Shown: positions 7,138 to 14,748, counted from the stretch's first letter. The stretch: DNA of 15,162 nt from Acidimicrobiaceae bacterium (GCA_002722525.1 PBMJ01000032.1:1-15162); one strand, 5' to 3'. Numbers and translations: made by a program. Notes: generated from the sequence alone by a model not told the origin.

Positions 7138-8781
7138 GTGGATGATTTTCAATACTTTTCCAATACCGACATAAGAAACGTCATTTTTGCATTTCGTGAT
7201 TCTTTGAAAACCTATTCTGATGTTCTGAATGCCTTAAACGTATATCCAGTTCCAGATGGTGATACGGGAACGAATATGTCTCTGACTCTTGTTTCGGTAA
7301 CGGATGAACTAGATAGGAGCGGTAACGGAGTATCTTCGCAATGGGAAGCAATCAGTCATGGAAGTTTGATGGGCGCCAGAGGAAACTCAGGGGTGATTCT
7401 TTCGCAGATTTTACGCTCATTGTCAGAAAGTTTCGCTTCAGCCAGTCAAATTGATGCGAAGGCTATTTCTATAGCTCTTCAGGCTGCTTCCGATGCGGCC
7501 TATGGGTCAGTAATGAGACCGGTTGAAGGCACCATCCTGACTGTGGCTCGAGAAGTAGCTGAGGAGGCGCTAAAGCTCGCTAGCGAAGATATCTCTATGG
7601 TTGCTTTCCTTGAAAGAATCGTGTCAGAAGGTGAGTTATCTCTGGAGCGGACTCCAGACCTACTTCCTGTGTTAAAGGAGGCTGGTGTTGTTGATGCTGG
7701 TGGTGCGGGCTATGTCTTGCTGCTTTCATCATTTCTTCACGTTGCAGATGGGCGTCCTATTCATTCTCCTGCCGAAGTTCCCGAAAATATTCAAGCCTCT
7801 GATCATCTTGCAGCTACAGGTTTAACAGAGGTAGGTGAATTGAGGTATGAAGTTATGTTTTTTCTGGAAGTACCAGATGAAGCTATCGCTGATTTCAAAG
7901 AAGATTGGGCTGATCTCGGAGACTCAATAGTTGTTGTCGGCGGAGATGGTCTCTATAACTGCCACATACATACCGACGATATAGGTGGAGCCATTGAAGC
8001 AGGCATTCGGCAAGGGACCCCTAATACTATTCGAGTGACCGACCTTCATGAAGAGCTGGGAGATCATCTTGAGACACTTGAAATAGGCGGCGGAAATACA
8101 ATCTCCGTTACTAATAATTCTGAGTCTGTAACGGCGGTTATTGCGGTCGTTGCGGGAGACGGGGTTCAAGCAATCTTTGATTCATTAGGTGTGAATGCAG
8201 TAGTAAGGGGCGGACAGTCAATGAATCCATCTGTTCGTGATCTCATTCAAGCTGCGGAATCAGTTTCGGCTGATCAAATCATTATTCTTCCAAATAACAA
8301 AAATATTATTCCTGTGGCTGAGCAGGTTGACGCTCAAGTCGAAAAGACGGTTCAAGTAGTTCCGACCAGAAGTATTCCTGAAGGGTTTGCTTCTCTGCTT
8401 GCATTTGACCCCAAAGCAGACGCAGAAAACAATCTAGCGCCTATGAAAAAAGCTGCTGGACAAGTTATGCCAGGAGAGGTCACGCGTGCAGTTCGCGATA
8501 GCGAAACAACAGTTGGAAAGGTTGAAGAAGGTGACTGGATAGGGCTTGATCGTGATGGGGTCTGTGTGATTTCGAAATCAATCACAGAAGCTGCAATCGG
8601 TTTACTGGACAAACTCCTTGGGTCAGACCACGAATTAGTGACCGTGATTACAGGAGAGGAGAGTGACGATGATCACACAGAGGAAATTTCTAAGTGGATT
8701 GAAGAAAATAAACAAGATATTGAAGTCGAAGTCCACTCAGGTGGACAGCCTCTATACCCATACTATTTCGGTGTGGAATAA
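7138..8781 (+). CDS. fakA: DAK-domain fatty-acid kinase, FakA/YloV family
   Basis: This 547-residue protein (B. subtilis YloV is about 553) has an N-terminal DhaL-type kinase domain (about 1-200), a middle domain and a C-terminal DegV-like domain. ATP/Mg-binding motifs are NVYPVPDGDTGTNMS (34-48, aspartates 40 and 42) and GARGNSGVILSQ (79-90). The middle domain has the histidine motif NCHIHTDD. The C-terminus ends in GGQPLYPYYFGVE, a hallmark of the family. FakA phosphorylates a fatty acid held by a FakB protein, giving acyl-phosphate; no FakB is in the window. PlsX and AcpP, which use acyl-phosphate, lie downstream, and fakA-recG adjacency is common in bacteria. The GTG start has no Shine-Dalgarno and may be leaderless. 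A kinase role without fatty acid cannot be excluded. Confidence 0.88.
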   Translation: MDDFQYFSNTDIRNVIFAFRDSLKTYSDVLNALNVYPVPDGDTGTNMSLTLVSVTDELDRSGNGVSSQWEAISHGSLMGARGNSGVILSQILRSLSESFASASQIDAKAISIALQAASDAAYGSVMRPVEGTILTVAREVAEEALKLASEDISMVAFLERIVSEGELSLERTPDLLPVLKEAGVVDAGGAGYVLLLSSFLHVADGRPIHSPAEVPENIQASDHLAATGLTEVGELRYEVMFFLEVPDEAIADFKEDWADLGDSIVVVGGDGLYNCHIHTDDIGGAIEAGIRQGTPNTIRVTDLHEELGDHLETLEIGGGNTISVTNNSESVTAVIAVVAGDGVQAIFDSLGVNAVVRGGQSMNPSVRDLIQAAESVSADQIIILPNNKNIIPVAEQVDAQVEKTVQVVPTRSIPEGFASLLAFDPKADAENNLAPMKKAAGQVMPGEVTRAVRDSETTVGKVEEGDWIGLDRDGVCVISKSITEAAIGLLDKLLGSDHELVTVITGEESDDDHTEEISKWIEENKQDIEVEVHSGGQPLYPYYFGVE

Positions 8782-8796
8782 TTTATAGTTAGTTCT

Positions 8797-8832
8797 TGTC
8801 TAGTTGAGGTACTAGGCATTTCATCATTTTTT
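8797..8832 (+). terminator. Possible Rho-independent terminator after fakA
   Basis: An 8-bp stem is formed by TGTCTAGT (8797-8804) and ACTAGGCA (8811-8818), with one G-U pair and a six-base loop. It is followed by a T-rich tail (8819-8832, interrupted by CATCA). It begins 15 bp after the fakA stop and ends 44 bp before recG. The stem is not GC-rich, so termination may be partial. Confidence 0.45.
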
Positions 8833-8876
8833 CGAATTCCCATTCAATATTCTTCGAGATCGGCTAAACCAAATAC

Positions 8877-11006
8877 ATGCAACGCGAGACGTCACCACTT
8901 ACATTGTTGAACCTTGACAACTTGCCTGTCTCACGTCTTAAGGGAGTTGGAGTTAGAAAAGAAGAGGCGCTGAACTCCATAGGTATAGAAACAGTTCTTG
9001 ATATTTTGTCACATTACCCTCGGAGATACATCGATAGGACGAAAGAGGCAAAGATAGGATCACTCCAAGAGGGTGAAGAAGGAATGGTTCTTGCTGAAGT
9101 ATTAGATGTTCAAACCATTCGGACCAGAAACAGAAAGAAGATAGTAAAAGTTGAAGTCACTGATGGGACGGGACTTCTTGAAATTACTTTCTTTAACCAG
9201 CCATGGAGGGCGCGGCAACTTCAAGAAGAGATGCATGTAGTTATCTTCGGGAAGTTGGATTTATATCGGGGTAAAGGAAGGATGACCAACCCAGTTGTTG
9301 ATCTAGTCGGAGACAAAACAGGAAGAATTGTTCCGGTATATCAACAGTCGGGAAAGGCTGGTTTAACCACTTGGGAGTTAGGAGCATGGGTTCTAGATGC
9401 CTTGCACAAGTGCAGAGTTAGAGGATTTGCGGAGCCCTTACCTGTAAAGATTCGTCGCCAGCATAACTTGGTTGACCGTGCCACGGCATTTATGAATATC
9501 CACAACCCAACTACAGTAGGGGAGACTATTGAAGCTCGAAATAGATTAGTGTTCGACGAACTACTCCGGATCCAATTGATTTTAGTTGCAAGAAAGCGAA
9601 GTTTCGAAACTACAAGTCATGGGATAGCCCATAATTTCGAAGGGAAATTTGCTGAACTTCTTCTCTCCTCGTTGCCTTTCCAACTCACTAGTGCTCAGAT
9701 CCGTGTGATAAATGAAATTAAATCTGATCTGCAGTCACAAATGCCAATGCACAGGTTACTTCAGGGTGATGTTGGGTCAGGTAAGACGCTTGTTGCACTT
9801 GCTGGGTTGCTTAGCGCAGTTGAAGGTGGGAGGCAAGGAGCCATAATGGCACCGACAGAAGTTCTGGCTGAACAGCACTATTTGGGGATCTCAGACTTAA
9901 CAGATTCGTTCAAAATCCCTTGTCCTGAGAATCTGATGGGGGAAAGACCCCTTAAAATCGAACTGCTAACCAGTCGGACAAGCCAACGTGATAGAAACAG
10001 GATTTGTGCAGGGCTCTCTGAGGGGTCCGTTGACATTGTGATTGGGACACACTCATTGATTCAAGAAGGTGTAGTATTCAGAGATTTGGGGCTTACTGTG
10101 ATTGATGAACAGCATCGTTTTGGAGTCGATCAACGAGCAGCACTTCGGGCAAAAGCATCCGGGAAGGAAATCCCTGACTTGTTAGTTATGACTGCTACCC
10201 CCATCCCAAGAACAGCAGCGATGACCGTCTACGGGGATTTGGACGTTTCCATTCTTGACGAATTACCTCCTGGCCGAACTCCAATATCAACGAAATGGAT
10301 TGAAGACGATAGTGAAGTTTGGGAAAAAGTCAGAAACCAAATACAGCAAGGGAATCAAGCTTATGTGGTCTGCCCTCTTATCGGAGATAACGAGACAACA
10401 CAAAAAGCCTCTGTCGAAAAAACGTACGAGCGCTTGGTTGAGGCTGAGCTAAGGGGTTTAAAAGTTGACCTTTTGCATGGCCGTTTGACTGGCCCAGAGA
10501 AGCATGAAGTCATGACGGGGTTTAGAGAAGGGAACATAGATGTTCTTATCTCCACGACGGTTATCGAAGTCGGGGTAGACGTTCCAAACGCAACAGTTAT
10601 GGTCATTCTCGATGCTGAACGTTTTGGTATTGCGCAACTACACCAACTTCGCGGGAGAGTAGGCCGAGGTGACATGGAGTCTTGGTGTTTCCTTGTTAGC
10701 CACGTTAGAACTGATGACGTAGTGCAAAGGCTAACTGCTCTTGAATCGTCAACTGATGGATTTGAACTAGCTGAGATTGATCTAGAGATTAGAGGTGAAG
10801 GAACGATCATGGGCGTACTCCAAAAGGGTAGAAACGATTTAAGAATCGCTTCCTTACGAAGAGACAAGCAGTGGGTAGAAATCGCGCGAGAAGCGGCTTT
10901 GGAGCTTCTCGATCTCCCAAAAGGTGACGGAGATATCTCACTTCTGATCCAAGAAGTAGAGCTTTTGTTCGGGCAAGAAGAAACAGAGTACTTGTTCAAA
11001 TCGTAA
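8877..11006 (+). CDS. recG: ATP-dependent DNA helicase RecG
   Basis: RecG is a superfamily 2 helicase that regresses stalled replication forks and moves Holliday junctions. The 709 residues compare with 693 in E. coli. The N-terminal part (to about 250) is the wedge/OB domain that grips branched DNA and starts with a VSRLKGVGVRKEEAL helix-hairpin-like stretch. Helicase motifs are complete: GDVGSGKT (297-304), APTEVLAEQH, DEQH (410-413, the RecG form of motif II), TATPIPRT (439-446), STTVIEVGVDVP, and QLHQLRGRVGRG (587-598). The C-terminal TRG region with ALESSTDGFELAEIDLEIRGEG is also present. The ATG has no strong ribosome site. It follows fakA by 95 bp across a possible weak terminator; its 3' end faces the small antisense zinc-ribbon gene 32 bp away. 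Confidence 0.97.
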   Translation: MQRETSPLTLLNLDNLPVSRLKGVGVRKEEALNSIGIETVLDILSHYPRRYIDRTKEAKIGSLQEGEEGMVLAEVLDVQTIRTRNRKKIVKVEVTDGTGLLEITFFNQPWRARQLQEEMHVVIFGKLDLYRGKGRMTNPVVDLVGDKTGRIVPVYQQSGKAGLTTWELGAWVLDALHKCRVRGFAEPLPVKIRRQHNLVDRATAFMNIHNPTTVGETIEARNRLVFDELLRIQLILVARKRSFETTSHGIAHNFEGKFAELLLSSLPFQLTSAQIRVINEIKSDLQSQMPMHRLLQGDVGSGKTLVALAGLLSAVEGGRQGAIMAPTEVLAEQHYLGISDLTDSFKIPCPENLMGERPLKIELLTSRTSQRDRNRICAGLSEGSVDIVIGTHSLIQEGVVFRDLGLTVIDEQHRFGVDQRAALRAKASGKEIPDLLVMTATPIPRTAAMTVYGDLDVSILDELPPGRTPISTKWIEDDSEVWEKVRNQIQQGNQAYVVCPLIGDNETTQKASVEKTYERLVEAELRGLKVDLLHGRLTGPEKHEVMTGFREGNIDVLISTTVIEVGVDVPNATVMVILDAERFGIAQLHQLRGRVGRGDMESWCFLVSHVRTDDVVQRLTALESSTDGFELAEIDLEIRGEGTIMGVLQKGRNDLRIASLRRDKQWVEIAREAALELLDLPKGDGDISLLIQEVELLFGQEETEYLFKS

Positions 11007-11038
11007 TTCTCGCAAGTCTTAAGCTTTTTTCTTAGGTC

Positions 11039-11191
11039 TTATTCCTCCAGAACAATATCCCACCTATCTAAGCAATCAAGGCACCGGTAGAAAGCCACCA
11101 TTCCAACGCTCCACCCATCTTCTGGCGGGTAGCTGCCTAGCCGGCACCTTCCACCACAATCAACACAGATGATTTCTTCTGGAATTTCCAT
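11039..11191 (-). CDS. 50-residue zinc-ribbon microprotein
   Basis: This short gene on the minus strand lies between recG and rsmD. It encodes 50 residues starting MEIPEEIICVDCGG and ending DRWDIVLEE. Two CxxC pairs, Cys9/Cys12 and Cys37/Cys40, lie 24 residues apart, with an extra Cys16; this is a classic zinc-ribbon layout. Between them is a Tyr-Pro-Pro-Glu-Asp-Gly-Trp stretch (21-27). An AGGAG lies 3 bases before the ATG (short but usable). Intact cysteine spacing, the ribosome site and a fit within the gap argue it is real despite its size. I recall similar short proteins in actinobacteria but no assigned function; zinc binding is inferred, and nucleic-acid or protein contact is a guess. 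It converges on recG and is divergent from rsmD, the two start codons being 37 bp apart. Confidence 0.7.
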   Translation of the reverse strand: MEIPEEIICVDCGGRCRLGSYPPEDGWSVGMVAFYRCLDCLDRWDIVLEE

Positions 11192-11214
11192 TGTCTCCTA
11201 CATCTTCTTCAGGC

Positions 11215-11220
11215 TATTGT
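11215..11220 (+). promoter_or_regulatory. Possible -10 box (TATTGT) for leaderless rsmD
   Basis: TATTGT ends 8 bases before the ATG at 11229 and keeps T1, A2, T3 and T6 of the consensus. No Shine-Dalgarno precedes that ATG. It lies between the two divergent start codons of the zinc-ribbon gene and rsmD, so the two promoters would overlap. Confidence 0.3.
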
Positions 11221-11228
11221 TGCCCAAC

Positions 11229-11753
11229 ATGCGCATCGTATCGGGCATTGCGAAGGGAAGGAGGATCTTTCCTCCTCAAATTGAAGATGTGCGCCCAACC
11301 AAAGATCGAGTTCGTGAAGCAGTCTTTAATTCATTAAGAAGCTTCGATCTCATAGATGGTCGCCACTTCTTCGACTTATTCGCTGGGTCAGGGGCACTTG
11401 GTTTAGAAGCGATCTCACGAGGAGCAAAGTTTGCTACTTTCGTGGACCGCCGAAAAGTTTGCGTTAAAGTGATCCAAGAAAATATAGAAGCATTGGGATT
11501 TGGAGAAGTAACCGATGTGAGGCATTGCGATTATCTTCAAGTTGCATCAACAACTACAAAAAACGACATCGTACTCCTTGACCCACCCTACAATTTTGAA
11601 GATTGGGACTACCTTTTGAGCCATTTGTCAGCAGAGGCCGCAGTAATTGAAGCTGAAAACGAGATTGTGTTACCAGAATCTTGGAGATCAATAAAGGTTA
11701 AAAAATATGGTTCTACCTTTGTGAACATCGTAGTACCAGCTGACAAACACTGA
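11229..11753 (+). CDS. rsmD: 16S rRNA (guanine966-N2)-methyltransferase RsmD
   Basis: RsmD uses S-adenosylmethionine to methylate N2 of G966 in 16S rRNA on assembling 30S subunits. The start MRIVSGIAKGRRIFPP is the usual RsmD N-terminus, so ATG 11229 (174 residues) is chosen over an in-frame ATG at 11169, which would add a poorly fitting 20-residue hydrophobic extension overlapping the antisense gene. RPTKDRVREAVFNSL (22-36) is a family signature. The SAM-binding motif I is DLFAGSGALGLEA (49-61), and the catalytic DPPY is at 118-121. At 174 residues it is slightly shorter than the typical 185-200. It precedes coaD, a very common pairing. A leaderless start is possible. Confidence 0.93.
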   Translation: MRIVSGIAKGRRIFPPQIEDVRPTKDRVREAVFNSLRSFDLIDGRHFFDLFAGSGALGLEAISRGAKFATFVDRRKVCVKVIQENIEALGFGEVTDVRHCDYLQVASTTTKNDIVLLDPPYNFEDWDYLLSHLSAEAAVIEAENEIVLPESWRSIKVKKYGSTFVNIVVPADKH

Positions 11754-11857
11754 TCCTTTTATGTCTTAAAGGCAAAAGAGTCCTTACATTACATAGTTTT
11801 CATAAACAAAGACGTTCGGCTGTTTTAACTCTCTCAAGGGTTGAGTAAAACCTGAGC

Positions 11858-11863
11858 TAGAAT
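11858..11863 (+). promoter_or_regulatory. -10 box (TAGAAT) for probably leaderless coaD mRNA
   Basis: TAGAAT differs from the -10 consensus at one base and ends exactly 6 bases before the coaD ATG, so transcription would start at the A of the start codon. No Shine-Dalgarno is present. An inverted repeat CTCAA-GGG-TTGAG (11833-11845) occupies the -35 zone and could be an operator. Confidence 0.5.
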
Positions 11864-11869
11864 GCATAT

Positions 11870-12340
11870 ATGGCGATAGCAATGTATCCAGGTTCATTCG
11901 ATCCTCTTCACGATGGGCATGTTCATATAGTTGAAGTCGCATCACAGATCTTTGAAAAACTCTATGTTTCTGCGATGTACAATCCATCGAAAGAAGGATT
12001 CCTGCCTTTGGCCCAAAGAGAAGAGTTATTAAAGAAGTGTTTCTCGAGATTCGATAATGTAGTAACTATGAGCTCTCCTGATTTAGTTGTGCACGCTGCT
12101 GAGAGCGTCTCCGCATCACATCTAGTTAAGGGAATTCGTGGGCCTTCTGACCTAGAAACCGAAATCCAGATGGCGCAAACAAACAAAACTGTCTCTGGTA
12201 TACAGACACTATTTATTCCTGCCGAACCACAACTATCGTATCTTTCAAGTAGGTTTATCCGCGAGATAGCTTTGCAGGGTGGAGACTTCTCTGGTTTAGT
12301 TCCAGATGAAGTTGCAAACTATTTAACAAAGGGGAAATAG
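11870..12340 (+). CDS. coaD: Pantetheine-phosphate adenylyltransferase
   Basis: CoaD transfers AMP from ATP to 4'-phosphopantetheine, making dephospho-CoA, the penultimate step of CoA synthesis in the cytosol; it is normally a hexamer. The 156 residues are near the usual 159-165. The nucleotidyltransferase (T/H)xGH motif reads HDGH at 14-17 within PGSFDPLHDGH, Lys41 lies in NPSKEG, and SSRFIREIA (126-134) is the C-terminal ATP loop. The site of E. coli Arg88 is Lys87 here (LVKGIR), while Arg91 is kept as Arg90. That is a conservative change, and the HDGH form is seen within the wider superfamily. It follows rsmD by 116 bp with its own promoter-like box, and its stop codon is one base before the next start. 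Confidence 0.93.
   Translation: MAIAMYPGSFDPLHDGHVHIVEVASQIFEKLYVSAMYNPSKEGFLPLAQREELLKKCFSRFDNVVTMSSPDLVVHAAESVSASHLVKGIRGPSDLETEIQMAQTNKTVSGIQTLFIPAEPQLSYLSSRFIREIALQGGDFSGLVPDEVANYLTKGK
12328..12334 (+). promoter_or_regulatory. Shine-Dalgarno of the sepIVA-like gene
   Basis: AAAGGGG inside the last codons of coaD is spaced 7 bases from the GTG at 12342. It decides that start and suggests translational coupling to coaD. Confidence 0.65.
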
Positions 12341-12341
12341 C

Positions 12342-12950
12342 GTGACCGATCTTGAAAATCCAAATATGGGAAATGATGATGTATTTGAACCCGTTACGCC
12401 ATACCAAATTCCAGAAGTAGAAAGACTTCTTCAAACTCTTATAGATCTTGTGGAGTCAGCCAGACCGGTGCCACTCTCTGCGTCTTCAATGATTAACAAA
12501 GAGGAAGTACTTGACATTTTAAAAGATGTGACACTCCGTCTACCGGATGAGATTCGAGCTGCACGGTGGCTACTAAAACAGAGAGAAGATTTTCTCGCTC
12601 GAACCCAAAGAGAAGGCGATGAGCTTATGGATTTAGCTCGCGCTCGCGCTGGCCAAATGGTTCAAAGATCAGAAGTTGTTAAAGCTGCAGAAGTCCACGC
12701 AAGACGAGTCGTCGAAGCTGCTGAAAGCGAAGCGCAACGTCTGAAACTAGAAACTGAAGACTTCTGTGATCAAAGGCTTGCAAGTTTTGAGGCTCTTCTT
12801 AACAGAACCATTCACTTAGTTGCAGATGGAAGGACTAAATTGCAGGGTGATCCGCTTGCAGATCTAGCTGCCGCACACCAACCCCAGACTATAGAAGACG
12901 AAAACGGTCCGAGTTTGTACGATCAGGATGAAAGTGGAAGAAACGACTAA
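12342..12950 (+). CDS. sepIVA: SepIVA-like DivIVA-domain coiled-coil division protein
   Basis: This 202-residue, highly charged, helix-rich protein has no membrane segment. An N-terminal helical part (24-66: PEVERLLQTLIDLVE then EEVLDILKDV) is followed by a long alanine-rich coiled coil (about 69-168) and an acidic tail. The stretch from SEVVKAAEVHA through DGRTKLQG (110-169) matches what I remember of the C-terminal half of mycobacterial SepIVA, an essential cytosolic regulator of septation and polar growth. SepIVA also lies next to a DUF177 gene and rnc in mycobacteria, matching this locus. The homologue is shorter than the 245-residue mycobacterial form because part of the repetitive coil is missing. 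Automatic pipelines may mislabel such proteins as ATP synthase subunit B. Its 3' end overlaps the next gene by 23 bases. Confidence 0.7.
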   Translation: MTDLENPNMGNDDVFEPVTPYQIPEVERLLQTLIDLVESARPVPLSASSMINKEEVLDILKDVTLRLPDEIRAARWLLKQREDFLARTQREGDELMDLARARAGQMVQRSEVVKAAEVHARRVVEAAESEAQRLKLETEDFCDQRLASFEALLNRTIHLVADGRTKLQGDPLADLAAAHQPQTIEDENGPSLYDQDESGRND

Positions 12951-13470
12951 TCCAGAAACCCCTCTTTGCTTTGATCTTCCGAAATTGTTGAAGAGAGGTG
13001 GAACGGCGACGATTCAGATCGATTGGGATTTGGAAGAAGTATCAACAACTTATTCTCAAGCTCACCATCTGGGAGGTGAATTAAGGGCAGAGGCCTCAGG
13101 AGATAAAGTCGTTGTAAGTGGAGAACTTAACCTTGGCTGGAGTGGCCCTTGCCGGAGGTGCCTTGAAACGACAAGGGGAGTTGATGAGTTAGCGGTTTCT
13201 GAAATCTATGAAACGGACTCCACGGATGGTGAAACATTTGAGATACCACTAAACCAGATCCTCGATTTACGGCCTATGTTGCAAGAGCTAATGCTTCTAG
13301 CGCTTCCGTTGACTCCGCTTTGTTCGTATGATTGTCGAGGTCCGATACCTGAGGAATATCCTGCCCGATCTCCAGGTAGTCAGGGCACAGAACAGGATAT
13401 CGACCCCCCAATTGATCCAAGATGGGAAGCTCTTGGCGCCTTAACTTTCGAACAAAAAGAAGATACCTAA
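12928..13470 (+). CDS. yceD: DUF177/YceD family protein, ribosome-linked
   Basis: This 180-residue protein (E. coli YceD 173) belongs to the DUF177 family, which is almost always encoded next to rpmF and has been linked to 23S rRNA accumulation and large-subunit assembly. Family marks are a CxxC at Cys75/Cys78 in GPCRRCLE, the LDLRPMLQELMLLALPLTPLC block (112-132), and a second cysteine pair Cys132/Cys136, together a likely zinc site. The ATG at 12928 lies inside the sepIVA-like gene; a GTG two codons on (12934) has AGGA at a better spacing of 5 bases, so either could be the start. Overlap with the preceding gene and rpmF 82 bp on place it in one operon. Confidence 0.87.
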   Translation: MKVEETTNPETPLCFDLPKLLKRGGTATIQIDWDLEEVSTTYSQAHHLGGELRAEASGDKVVVSGELNLGWSGPCRRCLETTRGVDELAVSEIYETDSTDGETFEIPLNQILDLRPMLQELMLLALPLTPLCSYDCRGPIPEEYPARSPGSQGTEQDIDPPIDPRWEALGALTFEQKEDT

Positions 13471-13552
13471 GGAATCTTTGCGATAGCTAATCAGAGAACA
13501 TTCTCTACTAGGCGCAACGGTTCTCTATTTTTCTCTGTAAATTGGACATACT

Positions 13553-13732
13553 ATGGCAGTCCCAAAAAAGAAAACATCCAAGGCTAAAACTCGAAGCAGA
13601 CGAAGTTCCGCTTGGAAACTATCCGCCCCAACTTTGAACAAATGTCTCCGTTGCGGAGCAGCCAAACGTCCTCATCATGTTTGTGGAAATTGCGGTTGGT
13701 ATGATGGGCGCGAAGCGCTGGACCTCAATTAG
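13553..13732 (+). CDS. rpmF: 50S ribosomal protein L32
   Basis: This 59-residue basic protein of the large ribosomal subunit is easily missed because of its size. It begins MAVPKKKTSKAKTRSRRS, the near-invariant L32 N-terminus, and carries the zinc-ribbon cysteines Cys31, Cys34, Cys44 and Cys47 (CLRC and CGNC), so it is the zinc-binding (C+) form. The zinc-independent paralogues made under zinc limitation lack these. The C-terminus WYDGREALDLN is typical for the family. Only a weak GGA precedes the ATG. It follows the DUF177 gene by 82 bp and precedes plsX by 17 bp, the classical yceD-rpmF-plsX order. Confidence 0.95.
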   Translation: MAVPKKKTSKAKTRSRRSSAWKLSAPTLNKCLRCGAAKRPHHVCGNCGWYDGREALDLN

Positions 13733-13749
13733 GAAATACTGGTTCTCAA

Positions 13750-14748
13750 ATGGACCCCAATAGCCTTCCAGTGGCAGTAGATGCAATGGGTGGTGACAAC
13801 GCACCTTTCGAAATTATAAAGGGCGCGAAATTGGCTATGGAAGCAGGAATACCAGTATTGCTAGTAGGGCATCCTGACGCATTATCGGATATCTCGGATA
13901 TCCCTACAAAATTTGCTTCCGAAGTAATAGGAATGAGTGAAGACCCAGCAACCGCTGTGCGTAAGAAAAAAGATTCCTCGCTTGTTCGGTCAGCTGAAGC
14001 TGTGCGTGATGGTGAGGCTTCGGCAATGATTAGCGCTGGGAACACTGGTGCAACTATGGCTTCCGCCTTACTCAAGATAGGAAGAATTCGAGGAGTTTCG
14101 AGACCTGCAATAGCGACTCCAATTCCAGTTCTTGGAAGAGCTAATCCAAACATTCTTTTAGATTCCGGAGCAAATGCTGAATGCAACCCAGAATGGTTGG
14201 TTCAATTTGCTGAAATGGGCACAGTCTATGCAAGAGACAGATTCAACACTGACAAGCCAAAGATAGGCCTACTTTCAATTGGAGAGGAGCCTGGGAAGGG
14301 GTCTCCTCTGATCAAAGAAGCGTTTGAACTTTTGAATGACCAAGATTGGCAAATGAGATGCTCCGGAGAATTCATTGGGAATGTAGAGGGTAGAGACCTG
14401 ATGAATCCGGACATCGACGTAATTGTTACCGATGGATTCACAGGAAATGTGGCCTTGAAGGCACTTGAGGGGACTGCGAAGGCTATCGTAGGTGCGCTAT
14501 TGGAAGTTTTCTCATCAACTCCTGAAGCAAAAGAAGGTGCAAATTTGCTGGCACCTTCACTACTGCCATTGTATGAAACACTCGACCCTGAATCTGTTGG
14601 GGGAGCGATACTTCTCGGAATCAAAGGTGTCTCTATGGTTAGCCACGGTTCCTCGGGTCCCAAAGCAATCTTTAATGCAATATCCACAGCATACGAATTA
14701 TCTATTGATAAGCATGTAGAGCATCTAGAGCAAGTGATCAAACGGTAA
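13750..14748 (+). CDS. plsX: Phosphate acyltransferase PlsX
   Basis: PlsX is a peripheral membrane enzyme that converts acyl-ACP and phosphate into acyl-phosphate, the acyl donor for PlsY in phosphatidic acid synthesis; the reaction is reversible. The 332 residues are normal for the family. VAVDAMGGDNAP (8-19) is the signature N-terminus. The fold continues with SAGNTGATMAS (about 95-105), DSGAN (138-142), the IGEEPGKGSPL loop, FIGNVEGRDL and DGFTGN (228-233), and a C-terminal SHGSSGPKAIFNAI motif. The start chosen adds six residues before the motif. It lies 17 bp after rpmF, so it is probably co-transcribed, and 77 bp before acpP, its substrate carrier. Confidence 0.96.
   Translation: MDPNSLPVAVDAMGGDNAPFEIIKGAKLAMEAGIPVLLVGHPDALSDISDIPTKFASEVIGMSEDPATAVRKKKDSSLVRSAEAVRDGEASAMISAGNTGATMASALLKIGRIRGVSRPAIATPIPVLGRANPNILLDSGANAECNPEWLVQFAEMGTVYARDRFNTDKPKIGLLSIGEEPGKGSPLIKEAFELLNDQDWQMRCSGEFIGNVEGRDLMNPDIDVIVTDGFTGNVALKALEGTAKAIVGALLEVFSSTPEAKEGANLLAPSLLPLYETLDPESVGGAILLGIKGVSMVSHGSSGPKAIFNAISTAYELSIDKHVEHLEQVIKR

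Noticed and set aside
10361..10999. 212-codon minus-strand open frame opposite recG
   Set aside because: It lies wholly opposite helicase motifs of recG, has a serine/arginine-rich composition typical of antisense translation, and shows no recognisable domain or ribosome site.
11018..11036. Hairpin CTTAAG / CTTAGG after recG as a terminator
   Set aside because: The stem is 6 bp, weak, with one G-U pair, and its T-run is in the loop rather than after the stem, so it does not fit a Rho-independent terminator in either direction.
11169..11228. N-terminal extension of RsmD from an upstream ATG
   Set aside because: The added 20 residues precede the usual MRIVSGIAKGRR start and overlap the antisense zinc-ribbon gene.
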